Source of the DNA: Cristatella mucedo
Taxonomy: Eukaryota; Bryozoa; Phylactolaemata; Cristatellidae
Assembly (NCBI GenBank): GCA_009760855.2
Contig: WPIO01000014.1
Span: 2,967,501 to 3,031,500 of the forward strand
Reading direction: 5' to 3'
DNA length: 64,000 nt
Shown here: positions 56,619-64,000 of the stretch, piece by piece
Layout: each line of letters opens with the position of its first letter
How positions within the stretch are numbered: position 1 is the stretch's first letter
Position numbers and translations under genes: made by a program
The notes under the pieces: model-generated
Database searches by the model: none
What the model saw: only the letters and a program-made list of their open reading frames with translations
Told to the model about the DNA's origin: nothing

Positions 56619-57330
56619 CATTCGTGACATCCCGTCTCGACTTCTGCAACTCACTGCTTACTGGCCTACCAGCATGTGCGATCAGGCGATTGCAGCTGAT
56701 GCAAAACTCGGCAGCTAGACTTGTCTGTCGTGAGCATCGCAGTTGCCACATTACTCCACTTCTCACCGACCTGCACTGGCTACCAGTCAAGCAACGGATT
56801 GACTTCAAGGTTTTGTCACTCACTTTTAGGTCCCTTCATTCTATGGCTCTATCTTTCAGATATACTACCCCCATCAGGCCAAGCATCGTACCACCCGCTT
56901 TTCGGAATCCAACAGTCTAGAAACACCTCGTACAAACATTAAATCCTTTGGACCGTGCATTTAGTTCGTATGTTCCCAAAGCCTGGAACTCTCTCCCGAC
57001 CTGGGTCAGAACATCCCCTGACCTGACCACATTTAAAAGGAACCTAAAAACACACCTATTTAGGACAGCATTTAGTGGGTGCCTGTGATTCGTCCTTGAT
57101 GTGCTTATGTGTGCTGACACTGTGCATGCTGCCACTAACAACATTTGCATGCTGACCCTGTGCATGTCACCCCTAACCATATTATTCATTTTGTTTGTTT
57201 TTCAAGCATGATTTTACTTACCATTCAATTGCATTTCACTTTGCAGCAAATGTAAAGCGCCTAGAGAGAGATTAAGTTCTCTGAGGGCGCTTTATCAAGT
57301 GAATTATTATTATTATTATTATTATTATTA
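56619..57330 (+). mobile_element. Short LINE-A derivative, about 710 bp
   Basis: Starts at CATTCGTGACATCCCG and reads [40 protein letters not shown] and [20 protein letters not shown]. Frameshifted C-terminal end, TGACACTGTGCATGCTGCCA 3' UTR, hairpin tail and (ATT)n at 57305-57330. In OGFOD2 intron 1, antisense. Confidence 0.92.
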
Positions 57331-57344
57331 ACAAAAATATAATA

Positions 57345-57450
57345 ACAATATTACGTTTGATATAGCGCCTTCAGAGAACTCAATCTCTTTCTAGGCACTT
57401 TAAATTTACAAATATTTAGGCACTTTATATGTGCTGAAAAGAACGGAAAT
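57345..57450 (-). mobile_element. LINE-A 3' tail
   Basis: An ATT-rich end with CGTTTGATATAGCGCC, TCAGAGAACTCAATCTCTTT and a partly duplicated GGCACTTTA segment. It abuts the (ATT)n of the preceding copy, so two tails face each other end to end. Confidence 0.75.
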
Positions 57451-57663
57451 CGACTGAATAGTGTTGTAATACACAATTTCCACGTATAAGCACATATAAA
57501 ACAATTTAAACTAACGGAGCAAGTGCTGAGGAACAAGCGAGCGATTAGTTAGCCGCCGATGACTGAGGTCTGACGCAGGAAATCGCAATATCCGCTATAT
57601 CTAAAAGCGGTCTATCGGGTTTGCTGTTAAGGGACGCTGGGGCGAGGCGCCTCATGCACGTAC

Positions 57664-57792
57664 CTCCCTCAGCCAAGCATCGTAGTCAGTCTGGAATTGA
57701 GCTTCTGACAAGAAAACAACATGTGTATCGTATTTCTTCAGGAATATATTCCTACGGACAAAGCACGAGCAGTTATAATACACTGCCTGCAT
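57664..57792 (-). CDS. OGFOD2: OGFOD2 exon 1 with start codon
   Basis: The 129-nt, 43-codon exon reads MQAVYYNCSCFVRRNIFLKK, then YDTHVVFLSEAQFQTDYDAW, then LRE. It matches the OGFOD2 N-terminus (C.CF...N.FL..Y..HV.F....QF..D). The ATG at 57792 is directly preceded in frame by TAA, which fixes the start. The donor is GTACGT, phase 0. With exons 2-6 it gives 347 residues, close to the about 350 of vertebrate OGFOD2. It starts 198 bp from the divergent C22orf39-like gene. Confidence 0.95.
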
Positions 57793-57990
57793 TTAACTGT
57801 GAAGTCACAGGGTAAGAAAAGACGTTTAGGCCTGCGCTATAGACGAATACGGTTGCAAGGCGACTACTGCACCCGTGCTCTAACTGGGCGAGGTGAGACT
57901 GCAAAGTGGCTATGTCGCTGTCGTCGCTTCCGGTTACCGGCATCGGTGGAACCGCGTGGGGGCGCGGACATTTGCTAAGTCTGGGTCAGC
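57793..57990. promoter_or_regulatory. Putative bidirectional promoter between OGFOD2 and the C22orf39-like gene
   Basis: The 198 bp separating two divergent start codons must hold both 5' UTRs and a shared core promoter. It is CpG-rich compared with its flanks (for example TCGCTTCCGGTTACCGGC and CGCGTGGGGGCGCGGAC). No TATA box is evident near either start. Both start codons have an upstream in-frame TAA. A CTTCCGG motif could be an ETS-type site, common in housekeeping bidirectional promoters (inference). Confidence 0.7.
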
Positions 57991-58059
57991 ATGAGTTCCG
58001 TTTTTAAAGGAACCCTCAACCCAGAGGCGGCCCAGCAATTGCCCGATGATGTTTGGATG
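57991..58059 (+). CDS. C22orf39/UPF0545-family protein, exon 1
   Basis: The 69-nt exon reads MSSVFKGTLNPEAAQQLPDD then VWM, with an in-frame TAA at 57976 upstream fixing the start. The donor is a near-consensus GTATGT, phase 0. Joined to 63163-63208 it gives PDDVWM-VRPCEVYKEEYKEC. This is the start of the conserved domain of the C22orf39 (UPF0545) family, where a W..PRPCE.Y..E...C pattern is typical. Remaining exons lie beyond the window end. The family is small, cysteine-containing and poorly characterised. In vertebrates C22orf39 has been linked to synaptic plasticity. Confidence 0.8.
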
Positions 58060-58474
58060 GTATGTACTTAAGCTATGAATTTTTTCCGCTAGTGTTGTGT
58101 AAGAGAGGCGTCTTGGAGTGGTCCATGAGAGTGCTTCGTACCCCAGCATGTCCCCTGCTTGCATCGAGGGAAGTGCTGCACGTATTGTCTTGTTCACCTA
58201 TAGTATAGTAGCTGTCAGATACTTCAGTCGCTTTTTTGGCATTCCCTTCGTCAATTTGGATTATATTATGTATTCAGTATATCAAATGGGTCCTTCGCTA
58301 ATGAGGTTCGCATCACCGAGTTGCAGTAAGATTTACATAAGTCTGCGGCCCGAACAGTATATGCGCTCGCAAAAATGACCTCAATTAGCTGAGCTGTGAA
58401 CTTGGGTTTTAAAGGAAACAGTTCTTATAGGTCTTTTGAACTATCTCTTGGAAAGTGCTTTCTTTAGCTTTCAT
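58060..58474. other. Intron 1 of the C22orf39-like gene, no feature recognised
   Basis: An 86-codon plus-strand frame at 58118-58378 has no motif. Confidence 0.35.
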
Positions 58475-58560
58475 AATAATAATAATACAAGATATTTGTA
58501 TAGCGCTCATAGAGAGCTTTGGAAGTATTAGTCGAATGATTATTACCGCCGTAGCATACA
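58475..58560 (-). mobile_element. LINE-A or SINE-D tail remnant
   Basis: (ATT)n, then AGCTCTCTATGAGCGCTATA on the minus strand. The rest is diverged. Confidence 0.5.
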
Positions 58561-58649
58561 ACTAATTTGCGATGCTCGTGCCTCTTGAGATTTTTAACTT
58601 GGCAAAACTGTTTGTGGTTATATGATCGGTGGAATACCGGTTAGCCCAG

Positions 58650-58825
58650 TTTGCTGTGTCTTAGCCCAGCATGTAATCTACTCCCTCTTCACGACCCAGA
58701 TCGTTGGTTCGAGACCTGCAGCAGGCAATCGTGTATTGCCCACTTCAAGCGGTGGTGATAGCCGTTAAGGCTCTTCTACCGCTAGACAAATGAGGCTGTT
58801 AGATCAGCTAATCTAAGAGAGGTTT
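58650..58825 (+). mobile_element. SINE-C copy
   Basis: TTAGCCCAGCATGTAATCTA head, CGTTGGTTCGAGACCTGCAG B box, GCGGTGGTGATAGCCGTTAA body and AATGAGGCTGTTAGATCAGC end. Confidence 0.8.
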
Positions 58826-58849
58826 ATTAGCCATGTTTGTTGACTTGAT

Positions 58850-59040
58850 AATAATATACATTTGTATAGTGCCCTCAGGGAACTCTTCTTGTCTTTTATC
58901 CAGGCATCTACATATTATTTGTATAGCTCATTAAGAAAACTTGATCTCAGTCCAGGCACTTTATATATGCCACAGGGCTCGAACCAAGGACGTAGGTTGC
59001 TAAAGGCAAGCACCTTATTCCTGGGCCAAACCAGTGCGAA
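58850..59040 (-). mobile_element. SINE-D copy with duplicated tail
   Basis: On the minus strand: GGCCCAGGAATAAGGTGCTT head, GGTTCGAGCCCTGTGGC B box, GAGATCAAGTTTTCTTAATG tail, then a second decayed tail (AGTTCCCTGAGGGCACTATA). The double tail resembles the tandem tails at 4156-4410. Confidence 0.75.
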
Positions 59041-59198
59041 AGTGTCGTGTGTGCTATGGGACCAGGATTAGTGAGGCTTGCTTCAGCCCTGGCGGTAGTT
59101 AAGCCATTCGTACATCATGGTGCCAGAAGGAAGTTTTGCAATCAAGTCATGATGGTTATTCTGTCCTATTGTATATATGTGTATTTATAAAATGCAAA

Positions 59199-59438
59199 AT
59201 GTGTACGTACGTGTGTGTTTATGTGTCTACGTACGTGTGTGTGTGTGTGTTTGTGTTGTGTGAGTGAGTTTGCACAGATGAGTATATTCAGATTGCATTC
59301 ATTAGCTCACAAAGCGAGTCTCCTCCTCCCCTCCTTCTTCTTTTCTTCCTCCTTCTCCTCTTCCTCCTGCTCCTTTCTTCTCCACCTTCTGCTCCTGCTC
59401 TTTCTCCCTCTCTTCCTGCTTCTTCTTACTTTTCAATT
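59199..59438. repeat. GT-rich microsatellite and pyrimidine tract
   Basis: GTACGTACGTGTGTG repeats at 59199-59256. A long CTTCTTC/CTCCTCC pyrimidine run follows at about 59318-59430. Confidence 0.9.
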
Positions 59439-59739
59439 ATACGTATATAGCATTACGCTATTTGCATATATCGGCAATACGTCTGTTGAAATGTGCCTCA
59501 TTTTCCACCGAATGTCTGCTGATCTGCCTGGCTTGATCGGGCAGATGCATCTTTAATCCTAGAGCCATAATCCTGTATAGCCTTAGGAGCATAGAACTGC
59601 CGGTGTATTCATTGTACTAAACTTTCACTGCTCCGTGCTACTGGGGCTTCACAGTGCACTCGAAACTATGCGGCTCGGTCTAGGCACTGCAGCTAGTTCG
59701 ACATTCTTAAATTTTGAAAATTTGACCAGATTTGTGCGC

Positions 59740-59797
59740 TAAAATAAAAACATCTGATTTAACAGCTTTGTTTTTTATGTAGCAGCAGAAGAGTCTT
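59740..59797 (-). mobile_element. SINE-C 3' fragment
   Basis: Only the distal SINE-C end (CTTCTGCTGCTACATAAA, then CTGTTAAATCAGATG on the minus strand) next to a G run. Confidence 0.55.
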
Positions 59798-61302
59798 GGG
59801 GGGGCCTTCGAGTCTCACTAAGACAAGTAGCTGCTGCTTCGGTAGCACTGGCCACTTTTCACCAGTCAGCACTCTCCTTAGAACTGAACTGCTCTCTCTT
59901 CTACCGTGTTGGCACTACGTTCTTGTAATTGGCTAGTACCTGCTTGGTGAGATCGTAATAGAGAATGTTTACCCCAGCCTAGGACAGTGCCTTGCCTAGG
60001 TGACGTCTGCCGGTACTAGGCTGGGGGGCCTTCCCGACCTTGACTGACCAATCGAGGCGCAGCGTTCCTGCTGCTGTCATTAGCAGCAGCGTTGGCCAAT
60101 CGGAGCTCAGCATCCCTGGGTGCAGACGCCGGAATCTCCGGTTAGATGAGAACGTTGGCGAGAGTTGATGATTAAACATTGTTGAGTTCGGTTGTGTTCT
60201 GAGTGCTCCTAGTCGTTTGCTGTTTAGCAATGTGCGCTCACACACACACACACACTCACAACAATTCGATGGTAGGAGTCAAACCTTCTAGAGTGGTCAC
60301 AGCCGAGTGAGCGATAGGCAGACTTGCACATTATTTTAATGCAAGCTATGTAATAAACGAATGGCCTAACCATAGGCTTTCCATTTGACAAGTTGCTCTG
60401 CTCACCGAAAAGGTATTGGAAACACTAGTGAAGCACAGCACAGCACAGATCTGGGTATAAAGTTACTGAGCCGTTTCAGGTGAGTTAGTTTTTTTGCCGA
60501 GTTCTGGGAGGCCAACATTGCACACGAGCTAGACTTTGGCGATCATGCTCTCGGTTGCCCTTGAGGAATAGACCAAGCCCATTTATAAAAACAGTGAATC
60601 TACCACACTAGAAGCAACAGTTGCTGCTGTCTAGGAGGCAAACCATTGGTTGACAGGTTGAGGTCTTCCGCATCTTGACCATGCTGCGAGTCCACCGATC
60701 GATGGGGCTTCGGGGCCTGTGAAGACTGTTCTTTCGGTAGGCAACTGGCCGGCACCAGCTGGCCTGGCCGGCCAGTTAATCCACTTGACCTGTTAGGCTA
60801 GTGACATGTTGTTCTACTCATCTCCAGCTGCCAAGCAACAGTGCAGTGGCTGCACTTGTACGATGTGTCAATCATAGCAGAGCAGTGGCCAGCCAAAGCC
60901 ATTCGACTGGTCGCACCCTTAGAAAAAGCTTCCAGTGCATCTGGGAAAATCTATTTTTTCGAAGGATATTTGCAGACATTGGGAAGCAGTAGATGATGTC
61001 ACCACACTTTGAGGTAGGGTAAGGGCCATGTCCACTCTTTGTGGAGGGCCAGGAGTTTGTTTCACTCCTTCGGAAGTTTTCACCTTGCCCTCCTCGAATC
61101 CTTGACTGTTGCTCAACCTCGCACCTCTGAGTGATATCGCCCTGGTGGTTGCAGGCAAAATTTTGCAATGTTTACATTTAAATTTGTTTATTTATCGCCT
61201 TTTTGATTGTGTGCCCTCGTCTTTGAATGAGGGATGGAGGTCTTGCAACCTGACCCTCTTGGCGAGCAATTGGCCTGTGTAGCCTTGCTCACCTTTTGTA
61301 TG
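59798..61302. other. Intron 1 of the C22orf39-like gene, no confirmed feature
   Basis: Contains a hairpin (59972-60026), a CA run (60238-60255) and an open segment at 60828-60992 judged spurious. No repeat family recognised. Confidence 0.4.
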
Positions 61303-61553
61303 TATCTCCGTCAGTAACTCCACAAAGTCATAAAGACCATGTGGGTGTTACGCAAGAGAGTTTTGTATAGCGCACTCACTGCCTAAGCGGCTTTCGGTAC
61401 GCATTCGGTAGCCAACAGACTTTGTCTCACGCAACAAAGAGAAAGTGGGAAGCATAGCAGAGTTAGGAGAGCAGTTGAGGTAGTGAGTAGCATAGAAGTA
61501 GCAGTTCAGGACCACTGAAAAAGATGTGCCATAGCCGGCAGTTGGAGAGTATA
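61303..61553 (-). mobile_element. LINE-B 3' end, short
   Basis: On the minus strand it starts inside the C-terminal coding end (near YSPTAGYGTSF). It continues through SLLRETKSVGYRMRTESRLG and GCGCTATACAAAACTCTCTT to GGAGTTACTGACGGAGATAC. Similarity stops abruptly at about 61553. Confidence 0.85.
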
Positions 61554-61631
61554 TGTCTTTGTAGGCAGTTGGCTGTGCCTAGTATATTATCGGACCAATG
61601 TGATCGTGTTTTTAGCTTCGTCATGCATGAT

Positions 61632-62530
61632 TAATGTAATGTATCTCCGCCTGTAATTGTACAAAGCCGCAAAGACCATGTGTGTGTTACGCAGAAGAGT
61701 TTTCTATAGCACTCGAAGCCTAAGCTGCTTTCGGTATGCATTCGAAAGCCAAAGACGTGACCGCACGCGATAAAGAGAAATTGGGAGCATAGTTGAGTCA
61801 GGAGAGCAGTTTAGTTAGTGAGTAACATGGAACAGCAACTCAGTTTGGCTAGAAAGGGATTTGCCATAGTGCACAGCAGGAGAGTAGTTGTAGTTGCATA
61901 AGAATTGTGGAAGTGGGTGCCACAGTTTAGGACTTAAAGAGCAAAATCTTCTGTAGCTAACGGTCTTTAAATGGAGGGATGAAACAGCCAATTTATATTC
62001 CATACAGGACCTGAGGACACGAGAAGGCAGTAATTGGTGCAGTGGTTCAGCTAGGTATGAAGGAACCGAACCGAAGCAGGCCTTATGGGTCAATGTAAGA
62101 CCTTTGCTCTGTATCTGTTACTCAACTCGCAGCCATCTAAGCTCTTTCAGCAATGAGGTACATGGTCAAACCTCTGGGATTTGTAAACTAGCCGTGCAGC
62201 CATATTCATCGCCAGCTGCAGTCGCCTAGTGGGTTTTTTCGGTAGCTCAGCCAAAAGGGAATTACAATAATCAAGCTGAGACAGAACTAAGGAGCTAGTT
62301 AAATTTTTTGCAAGCCACAGTGGAAGACAGCTCCTACACTTCAATAGGGATCGGAGGTGATGGCTAGCTGTAGAAGCAGTCTTCTGAATGATGCTTTTAA
62401 AATGTATGCAGCTGTCGAAAACGACACCTAAATTTCGAGTACGTGGTGATGGTCGCACATCATCTATTTGAAGAGCAAAGCCTTTTAATCTAGCCACACG
62501 CTTAGGGTGTCTTAATAAGCTCATGTAACG
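61632..62530 (-). mobile_element. LINE-B 3' part, about 900 bp
   Basis: ATTAC tail at about 61634, degenerate 3' segment, then the coding end in pieces: FGSVPSYLAEPLHQLLPSRV, PKLWHPLPQFLCNYNYSPAV and TSSLVLSQLDYCNSLLAELP. Also ARLKGFALQIDDVRPSPRTR and NLGVVFDSCIHFK upstream. More diverged than the copy at 28.6-29.5 kb. Only about 80 bp from the previous LINE-B. Confidence 0.85.
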
Positions 62531-62559
62531 GCTGGCCAGCACAGCTGGAACGAATTTAA

Positions 62560-62640
62560 AAGCATAAAAATAATAGTAAAATGCATATTGTATTGCTTTG
62601 AGAGAATTGAGTCTCTTTGTAAGCACTTCAGTTAGGCCAG
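62560..62640 (-). mobile_element. LINE-A or SINE-D tail remnant
   Basis: On the minus strand: AAAGAGACTCAATTCTCTCA and GCAATACAATATGCATTTTA remain of the hairpin tail. Confidence 0.45.
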
Positions 62641-63162
62641 GAAGATAGTAAATTAGAGGATTTATGATGGTAACCAGCTCAAGTGAGTTACAGACGATTC
62701 ACTTGGACAAAAAAAGTCCCTAGTTTTGTGAACATCTGGTGGGGTGCTTTTAGCTTGGCTTTAAAAGGCTAGGGACATAATGTGGCATTAAGGCATCTTT
62801 GATGGTGGCTGGTGTGAGGGAACATGACCTGCAGCCTTTGAGCACTGGGTGGAGACCCTACGAGTGCTCAGACTGCCTAAGCAGCCTGCTGGGTATTCTG
62901 AAGCTAGGCTTGCCGATCTAACTGCTGCATAGCTGGTTGACAAGAACTGGGCGCACTGCTGCCAGAGACTAGTGATACCGTTTTTGTGACACTGTTTTTT
63001 GTGACTCAGTGTGCAGCTGCATTGTGTTGGCTAGCTTGCTCAGTTCTCCAGGTGTTTATGTTGCTAACGCATTGGCCCAAAGACGAGTCCTAATTGCGCA
63101 GCAATGTGTTAGTATAGTAAAAGCGCTACATTTGTGTTGACTCACTTTGAATTTTCCCTCAG
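62641..63162. other. Intron 1 of the C22orf39-like gene, 3' end
   Basis: Nothing recognised apart from the polypyrimidine tract (TTTGAATTTTCCCTCAG) at the exon 2 acceptor. Confidence 0.4.
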
Positions 63163-63208
63163 GTTAGGCCATGTGAAGTTTATAAAGAAGAATACAAGGA
63201 GTGCAAAT
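63163..63208 (+). CDS. C22orf39/UPF0545-family protein, exon 2
   Basis: The 46-nt exon (15 codons + 1 base) reads VRPCEVYKEEYKECK. It matches the conserved PRPCE.Y..E...C(K/R)S start of the UPF0545 domain, with two cysteines spaced C-x9-C. The acceptor is ATTTTCCCTCAG and the donor a consensus GTAAGT. It is entered in phase 0, fitting exon 1. It leaves in phase 1 with T, so the next residue could be the conserved serine (TCN). The following exon (family RFH.Y...G....C..W...Y..C) was not found before 64000. Confidence 0.82.
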
Positions 63209-63744
63209 GTAAGTCCTTAAGCCTGTGTCTTCGCTTTTTAATCACGTAGGATTGCCTCTTATGTAGTCTGCTTTCTTTACTTGCTGTTCCTGTGATTTTC
63301 ACTCGGAGTGCCAAACAGGATCATGCTTGTTTGCAGCCTGGCTTGTGCATGATATAAAAAGGTGCAAAAAAAATCTTGACCGTGTACTTAGCTGCTTTTC
63401 CGTCGGAGGTCTGAGGCAGCATTCTCTGTTGAAAGCTATCTTGTGGCCTGACGTCATGGCATTCTACCAGCAAATGTGTGATACCATTGTACAATTTGCT
63501 AATAGTGGACTCGTTATAATTGGGGTCTCGTTCCAGTATGGGTCACTTGTTAGGTTTTCCTGTCTGTGCACTCCTCAAACTGGGACCAAATATGTATAGC
63601 GACTAAGGTTGCCGAGTTCGGTACTTTGCTTGGTTATCACATGTCTGCACCTGACTGCGTTGGAAGATGCGAATAACTGGGGTGGGCAGTATTGCTGGGT
63701 CGACATGGTGCGGTTTGTGCGATCGGAACGGCCTATATAATTCA
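63209..63744. other. Intron 2 of the C22orf39-like gene, no confirmed feature
   Basis: A 90-codon plus-strand frame (63327-63599) contains WPDVMAFYQQMCDTIVQFA, which looks protein-like but fits neither the phase nor the family of the gene around it. Confidence 0.35.
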
Positions 63745-63885
63745 AACATAATTCATTTGTATAGCGCCCCAAGAGAACTTATTCTTTATTCATGCGCTTC
63801 ACGTATGCCTCGGGGCTCGAGCCCACGACTTCAGCCAGACCTTGGTCGGGGCGAGCACCATAACCGTGGACCAGTCCAGCTCCGA
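63745..63885 (-). mobile_element. SINE-D copy
   Basis: On the minus strand: GGTCCACGGTTATGGTGCTC head, GTCGTGGGCTCGAGCCCCGA B box, then AATAAGTTCTCTTGGGGCGC and the TATACAAATGAATTAT end. Very similar to the copy at 225-365. Confidence 0.88.
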
Positions 63886-64000
63886 ACCCTAAGCTTCTCT
63901 GGTTTTGAAGCTTGCATGCTTTGCTTATCAGCAAAGCCTTCCGTAGTCCTTGATCTCCATTCAAAGTTTTCTTTACTGTCGATGCAGGCAGGCTGTCTGG

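Noticed and set aside
59087-59180. VILSY-like reading considered as a small linking exon in the divergent plus-strand gene
   Set aside because: Wrong phase and no adequate acceptor. It became unnecessary once the UPF0545 join was found.
60828-60992. A 54-codon plus-strand segment after a strong acceptor (TTCTACTCATCTCCAG), first read with exon 57991-58059 as an F-box protein
   Set aside because: The join would lack part of the F-box, and exon 57991-58059 splices in perfect phase to 63163-63208 to give a clear UPF0545 start. An alternative exon is possible but unsupported.
63327-63599. Plus-strand frame with WPDVMAFYQQMCDTIVQFA
   Set aside because: Looks protein-like, but its phase does not fit the C22orf39-like gene, whose exon 2 ends in phase 1. 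No family recognised.

Overview
The window looks like nuclear DNA from an invertebrate metazoan that I cannot place further. It has multi-exon genes with GT-AG introns of about 50 bp to 9.5 kb. The introns and intergenic DNA are packed with decayed non-LTR retrotransposons, tRNA-derived SINEs, microsatellites and DNA-transposon remnants. I see no bacterial operon structure, rRNA gene or CRISPR array. Most long open frames are pieces of LINE reverse transcriptase or chance frames in repeats. The real genes are built from short exons, assembled here from splice signals, matching phases and family motifs.

Three genes are supported. (1) A class V (fold-type I) PLP enzyme related to cysteine desulfurases and aminotransferases is on the minus strand, with exons from about 21.2 kb down to 9.3 kb. 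One N-terminal exon and the C-terminal exons were not found. One internal exon (16188-16295) has a frame break, so the gene may be damaged or the assembly may carry an indel. (2) A complete OGFOD2 homologue (2-oxoglutarate/Fe(II) oxygenase domain protein 2) is on the minus strand, with six coding exons from 57792 down to 32726. They total exactly 348 codons including the stop. (3) The first two coding exons of a C22orf39/UPF0545-family gene are on the plus strand (57991 and 63163), and the gene continues beyond the window. Genes 2 and 3 are head to head, with 198 bp between their start codons, so they probably share a promoter.

Layout: 0-9 kb is repeat fragments with a large (CT)n/(TA)n microsatellite at 3.3-3.65 kb. 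The PLP-enzyme gene spans 9.3-21.2 kb. One of its introns holds a degenerate satellite with a repeat unit of about 145-177 bp (13.74-15.4 kb). The stretch 21.6-32.1 kb is mostly LINE and SINE fragments, a GC-rich stretch and a foldback element. The OGFOD2 gene spans 32.7-57.8 kb, and its large introns hold two near full-length LINEs (36.5-40.96 kb and 46.2-50.5 kb), both antisense to the gene. One is interrupted by another LINE copy and the other by an hAT-like element. The C22orf39-like gene starts at 57.99 kb, and its 5.1 kb intron holds two LINE fragments lying close together.

Two LINE families (called A and B here) and two tRNA-derived SINE families (C and D) account for most repeats. LINE-A ends in (ATT)n and LINE-B in ATTAC repeats. 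SINE-D ends in the same hairpin-forming tail as LINE-A, which suggests it is mobilised by LINE-A. Family letters are labels for this window only.
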